Part shown: piece by piece, positions 45,246 to 54,256 of the stretch
Layout of the letters: each line of letters starts with the position of its first letter
Numbering within the stretch: position 1 is the first letter of the stretch
Notes under the pieces: generated by a model
What the model was told of the DNA's origin: nothing
What the model saw: only the letters and a program-made list of their open reading frames with translations
Database searches by the model: none
DNA from: Terriglobia bacterium
Lineage (GTDB): Bacteria > Acidobacteriota > Terriglobia > Terriglobales > Acidobacteriaceae
Assembly: GCA_020073165.1 (NCBI GenBank)
Contig: JAIQFP010000001.1
Location: 310,001 to 374,000, forward strand
Direction: 5' to 3'
Length of the DNA: 64,000 bases
Program-made: the position numbers and the translations under genes

Positions 45246-45711
45246 CGACGATTTCCCTGAGAGAGACTTCTATCTCTGTCCCAGCAACTCGCTGGACGAA
45301 GTTGTGGACAAAATCACTCCCCGTACACCGTATTTTGGATTTTTCGTCCTTATGGATGCACGCGGTGTTGCGGATGACAGTATCAAAGAATCAGCGAAAA
45401 AACTCTTGGCAAAAGGGTTGGTATGCTTATGCGCTTGGGGCCCAGATTGCGAAAGAGTCCATGACCTTTTTGACGCCGCGGATGACGAAATTCACCCTTG
45501 CAGCACTTACGAGGATTTCGTCATGACCACGTGGCAGTCACGCGACACTTTGGAAGAAGCCCTCTGGTATTTTGTCCGTTGTGGAATGATATCGGACAAG
45601 TACGAGATGAAGTGCAAAGATTGGATAATAGCTCCAATCGAGAATCCGGAGTGGGAACAGGAAGTGCGTAGCAAAATTAGTAAAGTGAATGCAATAAGTG
45701 AAGATGACTGA
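45220..45711 (+). CDS. Uncharacterised protein with CAWGPDCERVHD motif
   Basis: 163 residues from ATG 45220 (GGAAAG upstream). The core FGFFVLMDARGVADDSIKE, then CAWGPDCERVHDLFD and a conserved MTTW near residue 105 followed by LEEALWYFVRCG. I recall this combination from a small uncharacterised family of cytoplasmic proteins that is often found near mobile DNA, but cannot name a function. Codon and base use are more AT-rich than in the neighbours, pointing to recent transfer. No signal peptide. Confidence 0.6.
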   Translation: MEWLATSVDDDFPERDFYLCPSNSLDEVVDKITPRTPYFGFFVLMDARGVADDSIKESAKKLLAKGLVCLCAWGPDCERVHDLFDAADDEIHPCSTYEDFVMTTWQSRDTLEEALWYFVRCGMISDKYEMKCKDWIIAPIENPEWEQEVRSKISKVNAISEDD

Positions 45712-45822
45712 ACGTGTTCTTCTCTAAGTATTCAACTCCTTCCTGACGTAGCTGAATCGTTGTTGAAAAAGTCCCTTTGCACCAGCCAAATTACCGAATT
45801 ACGAAATTACCCATTACACAAT

Positions 45823-48465
45823 TCAGTCCGCGTTCCATCCCTTCACTTCTACCACCGGTTTGGACGTACCCAGATCGGCGGCGTGGTAGGTGGCGGTAAC
45901 TTCGCGTTTCTCCCCCGGCAGCAGGGAAATGTAATTGTCCTGCCACAGCACCGGCAGGATCTCCTCTCCACCGACGCCCTTATTCACCTTCAGGCGAACG
46001 AAGAACGCCAGGCCCTGGCTGGGATTCTCCACCACCACGTGGGTGATGGCATCCGCGCCCTTGTGTTCGGTGTGGTCGGTGACCTTCAGCTTTACCTTGG
46101 GCAGTTGAGAGAGCGCGGTGTAATCGGCGTAAGAGGCTGTCGGTGTCACGTACCAGTTGGTTTTCTCCCAGTCCAACGTTTCAGGCTTGGTTGAGAGCCA
46201 GTAGAAGTTTGAGCCCACGACTTGGCCGCCGGCATCTTCCAGTCGCAGCACTACGAAATAGGTTGGGCTCAGTCCGTCCATTTCCGGCAGGGTCAGGACT
46301 TTGTTGGTACTATCGGCAGCTGCATCCATCGAAGTCTGCTGCGAAAACTTCTCCGTCATATCGAGGTTGAAGACCTTGGTGGTCAGCCTCAGGCCCTTGG
46401 CGTCCTGATATTGGCTGCTCACCACCCAGATGGAGTGATCGTCGTAACCGTACACCGGGTGCAGCGCCTCCATGGCTTTCTTGGCGCCGAAGTAGCCTCC
46501 GCCGGGGCGCAGGTAATAGTCGTAGAGGTGCCAGATCATCGAAGGCCAGGCGTTGTTGAGCATCCACTGGATGATGCCGGTGGAGTTGTATTTGTTGCGG
46601 CTGTAGGCCTCGAACATGGCGCGGATGCCTTCGTATCCCATGAGTTGCGATTTGAAGGCGAAGTCCTCGACACCTGTCGAACTTCCGTAGCGCGCGTTCA
46701 GCGCATCGGTGAATACGTGGATGTTCTTGAACTGGCCGCCGCCGGCATGGTAGTTCCACCAGTCGTCAATCGGCCAAAGATGCTCTTTGGGGAGCATCGC
46801 GCGAAGGCTCTCGATCGGCGGCACCGCTGGGCCCGGGCTGGTTTCGGTGTTGAATCCCTTGGCGCCGCCGTGTTCGGAGTCCTGTAGCCAGTAGCTCGGA
46901 GGAACGTACTCGTAGGGACCGGGCATCTTAACGCCAGGTTCGCCGGTCACCGAGGTCACGATGTCTTTAGCGGAGGAGACCACGGGGTTGGGCCAGCGGC
47001 ACTGCTTTTCGACGTTGAGGTACATTTGCTCCACGTCCGGTGGAGGCGGGTTGTCACTGCCGTTGAGCCACATCACCAGGCTGGGATGACTGCGCAGGCG
47101 ATAAATCTGGTCGCGCAACGATTCCTGCGCGATGGTGAAGTCCGCGGGCGCCCAGTTGCCCCAGTGCTCCCAGTGATCGCAGCAGCACCAGCCGGCCATA
47201 ATCAGGATTCCTTCGCGGTCGGCCAGGTCGAAGAACTCCGGCGTTTCCAGCTTGCCTTCCAGCCGGATAGTGTTCAGGCCCATGTCCTTGACGTAGCGGA
47301 ATTCGTCCTCGATGCGCTGCTGGTTCTCGCGCAGCATCATGTCGGGGGACCAGCCGCCGCCGCGGATCAGGATCTTCTTTCCGTTGATAGTGAAGACGCG
47401 GCCGTTATTGGCATTCAGGGTGGAATCGATCTCGCGAATACCGAAATGCGTGTCGGCATGGTCCGACAGCTTGCCGTCGACGACGAAATCCATACTCAAC
47501 GGGTAGAGGTTGGGCGTGCCCATCTGGGCCGGCCACCAAAGGCGGGGATGGGAAATGTTCAGTTGAGAAAACTGTTCCGGCTCGAAGGCGACGTCCTTCG
47601 CTTCGCCCGGTCCGAGTTCCACCTCCTGCGCGAACTCGATCGCCTCGATCCGGCCCTTCAGCGTGCCCTTCACCGGCTGGTTCGTCGCATTCTTGATCAG
47701 GGCAGTGACGGTCAGGTGTGCGCTGTTATTGGCGGGAGAATCCACCTTCGAAAGCACCGTGGGATAGCGCAGGGCCACGGGTCCGCTGGTAGTCAGAGTG
47801 ACGCCGCGCCACAGCCCCATGTTCTTGTCGGGAGGCGCGGGGTTCCAGTCTACGAAAGTGATGGCGAGGTCGGTTTCAGTGGGAGCAAAGACCTCGACGG
47901 CCAATGCGTTCGATTCTCCGGGGCGCGCCAGGCCGGTGATATTGAACTCATAGGTGCGCCAGGCGCCGGCGACGTCTTCCTGCCTGGCGATCTGTTTTCC
48001 GTTCAGCCAGATGTTGGCGCGGTAATTGATGCCGGCAAAGTGCAGCCAGAGGGTTTTTCCTTTGTCGGAAGCGGGAATCACAAACTGCTTGCGATACCAC
48101 CAGGGCACCGCGAACGGGCTGTCGGGCTGCATCGCGAGATTGGAAAAATTCATGCCGACGGGGTAGGTGACTCCGGGAAAGGAGCGCAGGTTCATGCCGT
48201 AGCCCGGGTCGGGATACACCTTCTGCTTGACCAGGGCCGCCACCACCGTGGTGGGGACGTTCACCGTGTACCAGCCCCTGGTTTCGAACCTGGGCGTGGA
48301 AAGCACGTCGCCGCTCTCCGGTACCTTGGAAGAAGACTGCAATTGCCAGCCGTCGGCCAAGAAGAGGGTTGCTTGCGGCCGCGAGCGGTGAGCAGGGGTG
48401 TGCTGCGCAATCACCAGGCAGGAGAACAAGACCAGCGACAGAAACAGGACGCTGCGCAATTTCAT
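45823..48465 (-). CDS. Glycoside hydrolase family 2, exo-beta-D-glucosaminidase-like
   Basis: 880 residues from ATG 48465, start of a signal peptide (MKLRSVLFLSLVLFSCLVIA). GH2 layout: jelly-roll sugar-binding domain (about 40-210), Ig-like domain (215-330), TIM barrel (about 335-690), then Ig-like C-terminal domains. Likely acid/base Asp471 in MWLNGSDN and nucleophile Glu541 in FNTETSPG correspond in context to the catalytic Asp/Glu of CsxA-type exo-glucosaminidases rather than to the NEP Glu of beta-galactosidases. Expected to release glucosamine from chito-oligosaccharides outside the cytoplasm; mannosidase-type activity remains possible. Upstream ACGTTT direct repeats may be LacI-type control sites. 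Confidence 0.85.
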   Translation of the reverse strand: MKLRSVLFLSLVLFSCLVIAQHTPAHRSRPQATLFLADGWQLQSSSKVPESGDVLSTPRFETRGWYTVNVPTTVVAALVKQKVYPDPGYGMNLRSFPGVTYPVGMNFSNLAMQPDSPFAVPWWYRKQFVIPASDKGKTLWLHFAGINYRANIWLNGKQIARQEDVAGAWRTYEFNITGLARPGESNALAVEVFAPTETDLAITFVDWNPAPPDKNMGLWRGVTLTTSGPVALRYPTVLSKVDSPANNSAHLTVTALIKNATNQPVKGTLKGRIEAIEFAQEVELGPGEAKDVAFEPEQFSQLNISHPRLWWPAQMGTPNLYPLSMDFVVDGKLSDHADTHFGIREIDSTLNANNGRVFTINGKKILIRGGGWSPDMMLRENQQRIEDEFRYVKDMGLNTIRLEGKLETPEFFDLADREGILIMAGWCCCDHWEHWGNWAPADFTIAQESLRDQIYRLRSHPSLVMWLNGSDNPPPPDVEQMYLNVEKQCRWPNPVVSSAKDIVTSVTGEPGVKMPGPYEYVPPSYWLQDSEHGGAKGFNTETSPGPAVPPIESLRAMLPKEHLWPIDDWWNYHAGGGQFKNIHVFTDALNARYGSSTGVEDFAFKSQLMGYEGIRAMFEAYSRNKYNSTGIIQWMLNNAWPSMIWHLYDYYLRPGGGYFGAKKAMEALHPVYGYDDHSIWVVSSQYQDAKGLRLTTKVFNLDMTEKFSQQTSMDAAADSTNKVLTLPEMDGLSPTYFVVLRLEDAGGQVVGSNFYWLSTKPETLDWEKTNWYVTPTASYADYTALSQLPKVKLKVTDHTEHKGADAITHVVVENPSQGLAFFVRLKVNKGVGGEEILPVLWQDNYISLLPGEKREVTATYHAADLGTSKPVVEVKGWNAD

Positions 48466-48565
48466 GAGGAGACCCTGTGGCGAAAAGTAAGAATGCAATG
48501 GCGCTCCATTATGCCGCACCGGGGCTGAGGATGGGGTTCGAGGGCATACCAAGAAGCTTAATAAC

Positions 48566-48589
48566 ACGTTTTAATGATACGTTTCAATG
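48566..48589. promoter_or_regulatory. ACGTTTYAATG direct repeat upstream of the GH2 gene
   Basis: ACGTTTTAATG (48566-48576) and ACGTTTCAATG (48579-48589), offset 13 bp. On the minus strand they read CATTGAAACGT and CATTAAAACGT, similar to LacI-family half sites (TGAAACGT). They lie about 100 bp upstream of the GH2 start. No LacI gene is in the window. Confidence 0.35.
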
Positions 48590-48697
48590 TACCGGGCTTG
48601 GCCTTGGGAAATCGCGCTGCAGCCGGGACCAGCTCCCGGTTCACAGTGGTCCGGCTTCTCCTCTTGCAGATTGCGATCTTTGCGGTGGCCAGCGCGA

Positions 48698-48717
48698 CCC
48701 TTCGACTGCGCTCAGGG
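48698..48717. repeat. Short dispersed CTTCG-CGCTCAGG element
   Basis: CCCTTCGACTGCGCTCAGGG, with CCCT/AGGG ends able to pair. It resembles 27105-27123 and the core of the GIY-YIG-flanking repeat (58753, 59258). The rest of the 48466-48784 spacer shows no gene. Confidence 0.45.
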
Positions 48718-48784
48718 CAGGCTCTGGCGCTGCTGCCTGGTTTATAATCATCAATTCTGCCGTATATCCTGGAGTGACAAGAAG

Positions 48785-50773
48785 ATGATTCGATTTCTGC
48801 AAACCCCTGGGCCCCTGAAGAAGATTATTCTCGGAGGGCTGCTGCTGATTATTTGTGCGGCCATGGTGATCACGCTGGTGCCCGGCGGGGTCGGCTCGAG
48901 CTTCGGTTTTGGCGCCCCAGGACGCGGGGTGGTGGCCAACGTGGCCGGTGAGGAAGTGACCACGGTCGAGGTGCAGCGGGAGGCCCGGCAGATGCTGCGC
49001 CAGCAGTTTCCCCGGGGCAGTGCCATGGCGGCGCAATTGCTCCCCTTCTTTGCCAGCCGCGCAGCCGAGGAACTGATCACCCAGAAGGCGGTGCTGGCGG
49101 AAGCCGACCGCCTGGGTCTGCATGTGAGCGACGAAGAGCTGCGGGATGAGTTGCAACATGGCCGCTACGCCGCGGCCTTCTTCCCCGGCGGCACTTTCAT
49201 TGGCGAGGACGCGTACGAGGCCAGGATCCAGCAGGCCGACATGACCGTGCCGCAATTCGAGCAAGGAGTGAAGGAGCAGATCCTTTTCGACAAGCTGCGC
49301 AACCTGGTGGCGGGCAGCGCCTTTGTGACCGACGCCGAAATCCGCCAGGAATTCGTACGCCGCAACACCCAGGTCAAGTTTGACTACGCCGTACTGCGCA
49401 AAGAAGACATTGCCAAGGAAATCCACCCCAGCGATCCTGAACTGAAGGCGTACTACGACAGCCACCTGGCCAACTACAACAACTCCATTCCCGAGAAGCG
49501 TAAAGTCCAGTATGTCCTGATCGACACGGCGAAGCTCCAGTCAGAGGTCCAGGTCACACGCGAAGATTTGCAGGCGTATTACGATCAGCACCGTGACGAG
49601 TATCGTCTACCCGAGCAGGTGAATGTGCGGCAGATCCTGATCAAGACCCCTCTGCCCGGTGCCGATGGGAAGGTGGACCAGAAGGGTGTTGACGAGGCTC
49701 GTGGCAAAGCCGAAGACGCCCTCAAGCAGCTCAAGGCGGGGGCGAGCTTCGAAGACCTGGCCAAGAAGTACTCCGAAGATCCCAGCGGCAAGACTGGCGG
49801 CTCGATCGGGTGGATTCGCCGCGGCGGCTTTCCGGTTCCTGAGGTGGACACGGCTGCGTTTTCCTTGCCCAAGGGCGGGACTAGCGACGTAATCAACGCG
49901 GGCTATGCATTCGTCATTCTTCACATCGATGACCGTCAGCCGGCTCACATGAAGACGCTGGAAGAGGTCAAGGACCAGATCGAACCCGCCATCAAGCGGG
50001 AGAAGGCTTCGCGCGCCGCTGACGCGGCGGCCAGCAGCTTGCTCAGCCAGGCCCGTGCCAACGGTCTTGACAAGGCGGCTGCTGCCAAAGGGATGACGGT
50101 CGTGAACACCGACTTCATCAGCCGCGGCGACGCGCTGCCCGGGATTGGTCCCTCCCCGGCCTTCATGGATGCAGTGTTCAATGCGCGAGAGAAGGCGCCG
50201 CCGGATGAAGCGCAGTTGCCGCAGGGCTTTGCGGTGTTCCAGGTGCTGGCGGTCAAGCCTCCGGCCACGCCTACGTTCGAAGAAATCCGCAGCCAGGTGG
50301 AGACGCAGTTCAAGAACGAACGCACCACCGCTCTGCTTACCCAGAAGACGCAGGAGCTTTCCGACCGCGCCAAGGCCGGGCATGACCTGAAGAAAGCGGC
50401 CAAGGAACTGGGCGCGACCATGAAGACCAGCGATTTCGTGCTGCCTGACGGGCAGGTGCCCGATATCGGCTCGATGGGGGGCGCCGCGTCAGGGGCGTTT
50501 TCCATGAAACCGGGCGAGATCAGCGGGCCTATCGACAATGGCAATACCGGCGCGGTACTGCAAATCCTGGAGAAGCAGGATCCGTCGGACCAGGACTTTG
50601 CCGCGAAGAAGGACCAGATTCGCGATTCGCTGCTGCAGAACAAGCAGGGGGAATTGTTCAATCTGTTCGTGGCCAACCTGCGGGACCAGATGCAGAAGGC
50701 CGGGAAGATCAAGATCAACCAGGAAGAGATGAAAGGTCTGACCCGCGGCCAGGGCAGCGAAGAGGGCGAGTAA
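48785..50773 (+). CDS. SurA/PpiD-type periplasmic peptidyl-prolyl isomerase
   Basis: 662 residues from ATG 48785. One N-terminal anchor helix (KKIILGGLLLIICAAMVITL), a SurA-N-like chaperone region (about 50-265), a parvulin domain (about 275-385) with VNVRQILIK, FEDLAKKYSEDPSGKTGG and GYAFVILHIDDRQP, then a C-terminal helical region and a second degenerate parvulin-like segment (about 480-560). This membrane-anchored layout is that of PpiD, a foldase assisting proteins leaving the Sec translocon. The frame is open 66 codons upstream, but that part covers the repeat and non-coding spacer. Confidence 0.88.
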   Translation: MIRFLQTPGPLKKIILGGLLLIICAAMVITLVPGGVGSSFGFGAPGRGVVANVAGEEVTTVEVQREARQMLRQQFPRGSAMAAQLLPFFASRAAEELITQKAVLAEADRLGLHVSDEELRDELQHGRYAAAFFPGGTFIGEDAYEARIQQADMTVPQFEQGVKEQILFDKLRNLVAGSAFVTDAEIRQEFVRRNTQVKFDYAVLRKEDIAKEIHPSDPELKAYYDSHLANYNNSIPEKRKVQYVLIDTAKLQSEVQVTREDLQAYYDQHRDEYRLPEQVNVRQILIKTPLPGADGKVDQKGVDEARGKAEDALKQLKAGASFEDLAKKYSEDPSGKTGGSIGWIRRGGFPVPEVDTAAFSLPKGGTSDVINAGYAFVILHIDDRQPAHMKTLEEVKDQIEPAIKREKASRAADAAASSLLSQARANGLDKAAAAKGMTVVNTDFISRGDALPGIGPSPAFMDAVFNAREKAPPDEAQLPQGFAVFQVLAVKPPATPTFEEIRSQVETQFKNERTTALLTQKTQELSDRAKAGHDLKKAAKELGATMKTSDFVLPDGQVPDIGSMGGAASGAFSMKPGEISGPIDNGNTGAVLQILEKQDPSDQDFAAKKDQIRDSLLQNKQGELFNLFVANLRDQMQKAGKIKINQEEMKGLTRGQGSEEGE

Positions 50774-50894
50774 CGCCAGGGTATTGCGGGGGAGGCATCC
50801 AGGTCCCCGGCCCATAGTTTTTCTCTGTGTTGTTCCTCACGGGCAGAGTCCGAGAGGAGTTCCCATTAACGCTCAGCCATCATAAGAAAGAACC

Positions 50895-52427
50895 ATGGTT
50901 TTTCCCCGCGCGACAGGAATTTTGCTGCATCCGATCTCACTGCCGTCGCGTGGCGGCATCGGGGATTTTGGCCCGGCGGCTTATGAGTTCGTAGATTTCC
51001 TGGCCAGCGCTCGCCAGGGTTTGTGGCAGGTCCTTCCCCTGGGCCCGCCTGCGGCTGGAAATTCTCCCTACTCCTCGACCTCGGCATTTGCCGGCAATCC
51101 GTTGCTCATCAGCCTGGAGCGTTTGGCAGAGCGTGGCTGGATCGAGCCCGCGCAGTTCACGGGTCCGCCGGAGCACGTGGGCATGATCGACTACGACGAG
51201 GTGAGCCGTCACAAGCTGCCGCTGCTGGCCCAGGCCGCGCGCAATTTCCTGGAGCATGCTCCTGCCGCGGCACGCGGCCGCTTTGACCGCTTCTGCAGCG
51301 ACAACGCCTGGTGGTTGGAGGATTTTGTCCTCTTTGATGCCTTGCGCGAGCGCTGCAACGGCCAAGTCTGGAAGCACTGGCCACGGGACCTGGCCCGCCG
51401 CGAGGCGACGGCGCTGGAGGCCGTGCGCCGGGAGCTGGCATCGGAAATGGCGCTGCGCCGTGTGATCCAGTTTGCCTTCTGGGAGCAGTGGCGGGCCTTG
51501 CATCGCTACTGTGCGCAGAAGTCTATTCGCGTGGTCGGCGACATCGCCATTTTTGTGGACTACGACAGCGCCGATGTCTGGAGGTGTCGCGATCTCTACC
51601 GCTTGAGAGACGACCTTGAGCCCGAGGTGGTTTCCGGAGTGCCTCCCGACGCGTTCAGCGCCACCGGCCAGCGTTGGGGCAATCCGCTCTACAACTGGGA
51701 CGCCATGCGCGCCCGCGGCTACGAGTGGTGGATCCAGCGCCTGCGCTGGGCCACGCAAACCTGCGACTACATCCGTCTCGACCACTTTCGCGGATTCGAT
51801 CAGTTCTGGGAGATTCCTGCCCACGAGCCTACGGCAATGAACGGACGCTGGGCGGATGGGCCCAAGGACGACCTCTTCAACCAGGTTCGCGACGCCCTGG
51901 GCGGGCTGCCGTTCTTTGCCGAAGACCTGGGCTACATCACGCCCGAGGTGCACGCCCTGCGGGAGCGCCATCACATTCCCGGGATGGCGGTGCTGCAGTT
52001 TGGCTTCAGCAATCCGGGCGCACACGTCTATTTGCCGCATCGGCTTACACCCGACCGGGTGGTGTACACCGGCACCCATGACAACGACACCACGCTCGGT
52101 TGGTGGAACTCGGGCGTGAGCGAAGAGGAGCGTCGTGCCGTGCGGAATTATGTGGGAGCCTGCGAAGATGGGATCAACTGGGGTTTGATTCGCCTGGCCC
52201 AAGGCTCGGTGGCCAGCCTGTCAGTGGTTCCATTGCAGGATGTGCTGGGGCTGGGCAGCGAAGCCCGCCTGAATGTCCCCAGCGTGAAGGATGGTAATTA
52301 TCGCTGGCGATTCCAGCCCGGAGCCCTCAAGCCAGAATTGGCACAGCGTCTGGCAATCTTGGCTGAGGTCACGGATCGGCTGCCACCGCCGGTGCCGGAG
52401 CGGCCACAAGAAGACTTCGCGGCATAG
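50895..52427 (+). CDS. malQ: 4-alpha-glucanotransferase (GH77)
   Basis: 510 residues, normal for MalQ/amylomaltase. GH77 marks in order: RATGILLHPISLPS at the N-terminus, LPLGPPAAGNSPYSS, GDIAIFVDYDSADVW, nucleophile D296 (IRLDHFRGF), acid/base E343 (FAEDLGYITPEV) and the transition-state Asp in YTGTHDNDTTLGWW. It transfers alpha-1,4-glucan segments between maltodextrins or glycogen. It is alone here, without glycogen genes. Start ATG 50895 follows AAGAAAG. Confidence 0.93.
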   Translation: MVFPRATGILLHPISLPSRGGIGDFGPAAYEFVDFLASARQGLWQVLPLGPPAAGNSPYSSTSAFAGNPLLISLERLAERGWIEPAQFTGPPEHVGMIDYDEVSRHKLPLLAQAARNFLEHAPAAARGRFDRFCSDNAWWLEDFVLFDALRERCNGQVWKHWPRDLARREATALEAVRRELASEMALRRVIQFAFWEQWRALHRYCAQKSIRVVGDIAIFVDYDSADVWRCRDLYRLRDDLEPEVVSGVPPDAFSATGQRWGNPLYNWDAMRARGYEWWIQRLRWATQTCDYIRLDHFRGFDQFWEIPAHEPTAMNGRWADGPKDDLFNQVRDALGGLPFFAEDLGYITPEVHALRERHHIPGMAVLQFGFSNPGAHVYLPHRLTPDRVVYTGTHDNDTTLGWWNSGVSEEERRAVRNYVGACEDGINWGLIRLAQGSVASLSVVPLQDVLGLGSEARLNVPSVKDGNYRWRFQPGALKPELAQRLAILAEVTDRLPPPVPERPQEDFAA

Positions 52428-52434
52428 TCTGGTG

Positions 52435-52470
52435 GTTGTGTTTCTCCGTGCCTCTGAGTCTCCGTGATGA
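52435..52470 (-). repeat. Copy of the dispersed CACAGAG/CACGGAG repeat
   Basis: On the minus strand it contains GGAGACTCAGAGGCACGG followed by AGAAACACAAC. Very close to the copy at 62038. It lies just past the malQ stop codon. Confidence 0.55.
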
Positions 52471-52483
52471 AGCCTCCGGCCAA

Positions 52484-52512
52484 GAAAAAGCCGGGATCCG
52501 AAGACCCCGGCT
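52484..52512 (-). terminator. Intrinsic terminator of the XRE gene (UUCG loop)
   Basis: Read on the minus strand: AGCCGGGGTC, TTCG loop, GATCCCGGCT, then TTTTTCTTG. Ten-bp stem with one G-T pair and the exceptionally stable UUCG tetraloop. It lies about 95 bp downstream of the XRE stop codon; on the plus strand it could also end malQ transcripts weakly. Confidence 0.8.
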
Positions 52513-52607
52513 GCAGTTGGCTGGTTGCCCGGATAAAACTTGTGTGCACGCGGGCGCTCTCGCCCACGCAGCCTCTAACGAACCTATCGGCGGCGCGCTC
52601 CGCGACT

Positions 52608-53147
52608 TTACGCGCTGCGTCGCGGCCGTACGGTCAAGTCCCGCACCTGCGCCAGGATGCTCGACATCTGCAAGCCGTTCAGTTGCGAGAGGAAGGGCAT
52701 CAGCTCGGCGATAAACGGGTCCTGCAGCAGTTCGCGGACTTCCTCCTGGCGGCTGCGTTCGCCGCCCGAGAGCAGTTCAGGCACGGTCACCTCCAGTGCC
52801 CGCGCCAGCCGCTCCAGCGAGGAGAGGGTGGGCGTGGCCTTCTCGTTTTCGATCTTGGACACGTAGGTGCGCGGCACCGACATACGGGCGGCCAGTTGCC
52901 GCTGGCTAAGCCCGTTGCGCAGGCGCAACGAACGGATGGATGCAGCCAGGTTCAGGTGCCCGCGCCCATTGCCGTTCGAGGGCGCCACTGGTGGCAGTGG
53001 CAGAGTTGCGACAATTTCCGGCTCGTCCTCGTCTAATGAGCCATGGCAGCGGCGGCAAAGGTTGTTGGTGGTACGGAATTGGACCAGCAGGCAGCGGTCG
53101 CAACGAACGACTTCCCTGGAATCAACCGGGGCAAGGGTCGTGGCCAT
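52608..53147 (-). CDS. XRE-family regulator with N-terminal zinc ribbon
   Basis: 179 residues. Four Cys (RCDRC, LCRRC; residues about 16-34) form a small zinc ribbon. A Pro-rich linker leads to an XRE helix-turn-helix at about 65-125 (IRSLRLRNGLSQRQLAARM, YVSKIENEKATPTLSSLERL). The C-terminal ~50 residues (LLQDPFIAELMPFLSQL) are helical and may dimerise. Targets unknown; it is divergent from the HD-domain gene across 180 bp. Confidence 0.85.
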   Translation of the reverse strand: MATTLAPVDSREVVRCDRCLLVQFRTTNNLCRRCHGSLDEDEPEIVATLPLPPVAPSNGNGRGHLNLAASIRSLRLRNGLSQRQLAARMSVPRTYVSKIENEKATPTLSSLERLARALEVTVPELLSGGERSRQEEVRELLQDPFIAELMPFLSQLNGLQMSSILAQVRDLTVRPRRSA

Positions 53148-53327
53148 TTAGGTTTGGGAGCTGCCAGAGCGGAGGCTACTCCGGAACCGGGGGAAATGTT
53201 CCAACTCCTCGGTAATCTGCGGGACAAGAGGTGTGGATGTCAAGCAAAATCTGGGGTGAAACACAAAAGATCATGTGCAAAAGCCAAAACAAGCGGGCGA
53301 AAACCGAGAGAAAACAGGTAAGAAACC

Positions 53328-53918
53328 ATGAATGAGCGCGAGGCGGCCTGGGGTTTACTAACTGAGTTCACCCAATCGGAAAGTTTGCGCAAACACGCCC
53401 TGGCGGTGGAGGCGTGCATGCGCGCCTACGCCCGCAAACTGGCGGCTGGTTCTCCCGAACAAGAGAACCTGTGGGGCGTGGTGGGATTGCTGCACGACTT
53501 CGATTACGAGAAGTGGCCGAGCCAGGAAGAGCATCCGTACAAAGGTAACGAGATCCTGAAAGAGCGCGGCTATTCGGACGAGATCCGGCGAGCGATCATG
53601 TCGCACGCCGAGTACTCCGGCGTGCCACGGGAGACTCCCATGGAAAAAACCCTGTTCGCCTGCGACGAACTGGCGGGATTCATCACTGCCTGCGCGCTCG
53701 TGAAGCCGGGCAAGTCGCTGTCCGAAGTCGAAGCCAAGTCGGTCAGAAAAAAAATGAGAGACAAAGCCTTCGCCCGCAGCGTGAACCGGGAAGACATCGT
53801 GACTGGGGCAGCGGAGTTGGGAGTGGAGTTGGAGGAGCACATTGGGTTTTGCATTGAGGCGATGAAGGGGATCGCCGAGAAGCTGGGCTTGGATGGGAGC
53901 GGGGCGAAGACGGCGTAG
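53328..53918 (+). CDS. HD-domain phosphohydrolase-like protein
   Basis: 196 residues. HD motif residues: H in SLRKHALAVEACMRAYA (about residue 23), HD pair in GLLHDFDYEKWP (about 56-57), H in IMSHAEYSG (about 88) and D in FACDELAGF (about 107). This HDIG-like set implies a divalent-metal phosphohydrolase, probably acting on a nucleotide or phosphate ester; substrate unknown. Ribosome-binding site AGGTAAG is about 8 bp before ATG. Confidence 0.82.
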   Translation: MNEREAAWGLLTEFTQSESLRKHALAVEACMRAYARKLAAGSPEQENLWGVVGLLHDFDYEKWPSQEEHPYKGNEILKERGYSDEIRRAIMSHAEYSGVPRETPMEKTLFACDELAGFITACALVKPGKSLSEVEAKSVRKKMRDKAFARSVNREDIVTGAAELGVELEEHIGFCIEAMKGIAEKLGLDGSGAKTA

Positions 53919-53962
53919 TTACGGCTGTCCGACGTCCAAGTCGGAGAGGTCGCAGACGGGAG

Positions 53963-54015
53963 GGCACGGCTTCAGCCGTGCCGTTGGATGCGGAAATGAC
54001 CGCGGCTTTAGCCGC
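53963..54015. repeat. Two palindromes, GGCACGGCT-type and GCGGCT-type
   Basis: GGCACGGCT-TC-AGCCGTGCC (53963-53982) and GCGGCT-TT-AGCCGC (54002-54015). Perfect arms with a two-base loop. A similar 20-bp palindrome occurs at 55807. The surrounding spacer (53919-54256) has no gene; its end carries a perfect AAGGAGGT ribosome-binding site for the next gene. Confidence 0.6.
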
Positions 54016-54256
54016 TGGGGTTGGCCACAGTGCAGGACACCTCAGTGGGTGGGGCGAACAGTCTGCCGCATGACTGAAGCCAAGTCATTTGTCCGCTGTT
54101 ATGTAGGCCCCACTTTGCGGAAAAGCCCACGCCCCTCGCTATCCAAACCCACGACGCTCACGTCTAGCCAAACGGGGATCGTCGAGGTCCCCGTTCATAG
54201 TTCCGGTCTGATTCCGAAAGCCAAAATCGCGACAACTTTCGAAGGAGGTATCCCCG

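Noticed and set aside
47026-48528. 500-residue plus-strand open frame over the GH2 gene
   Set aside because: Antisense to a GH2 enzyme with both catalytic residues and signal peptide; the translation shows no family features.
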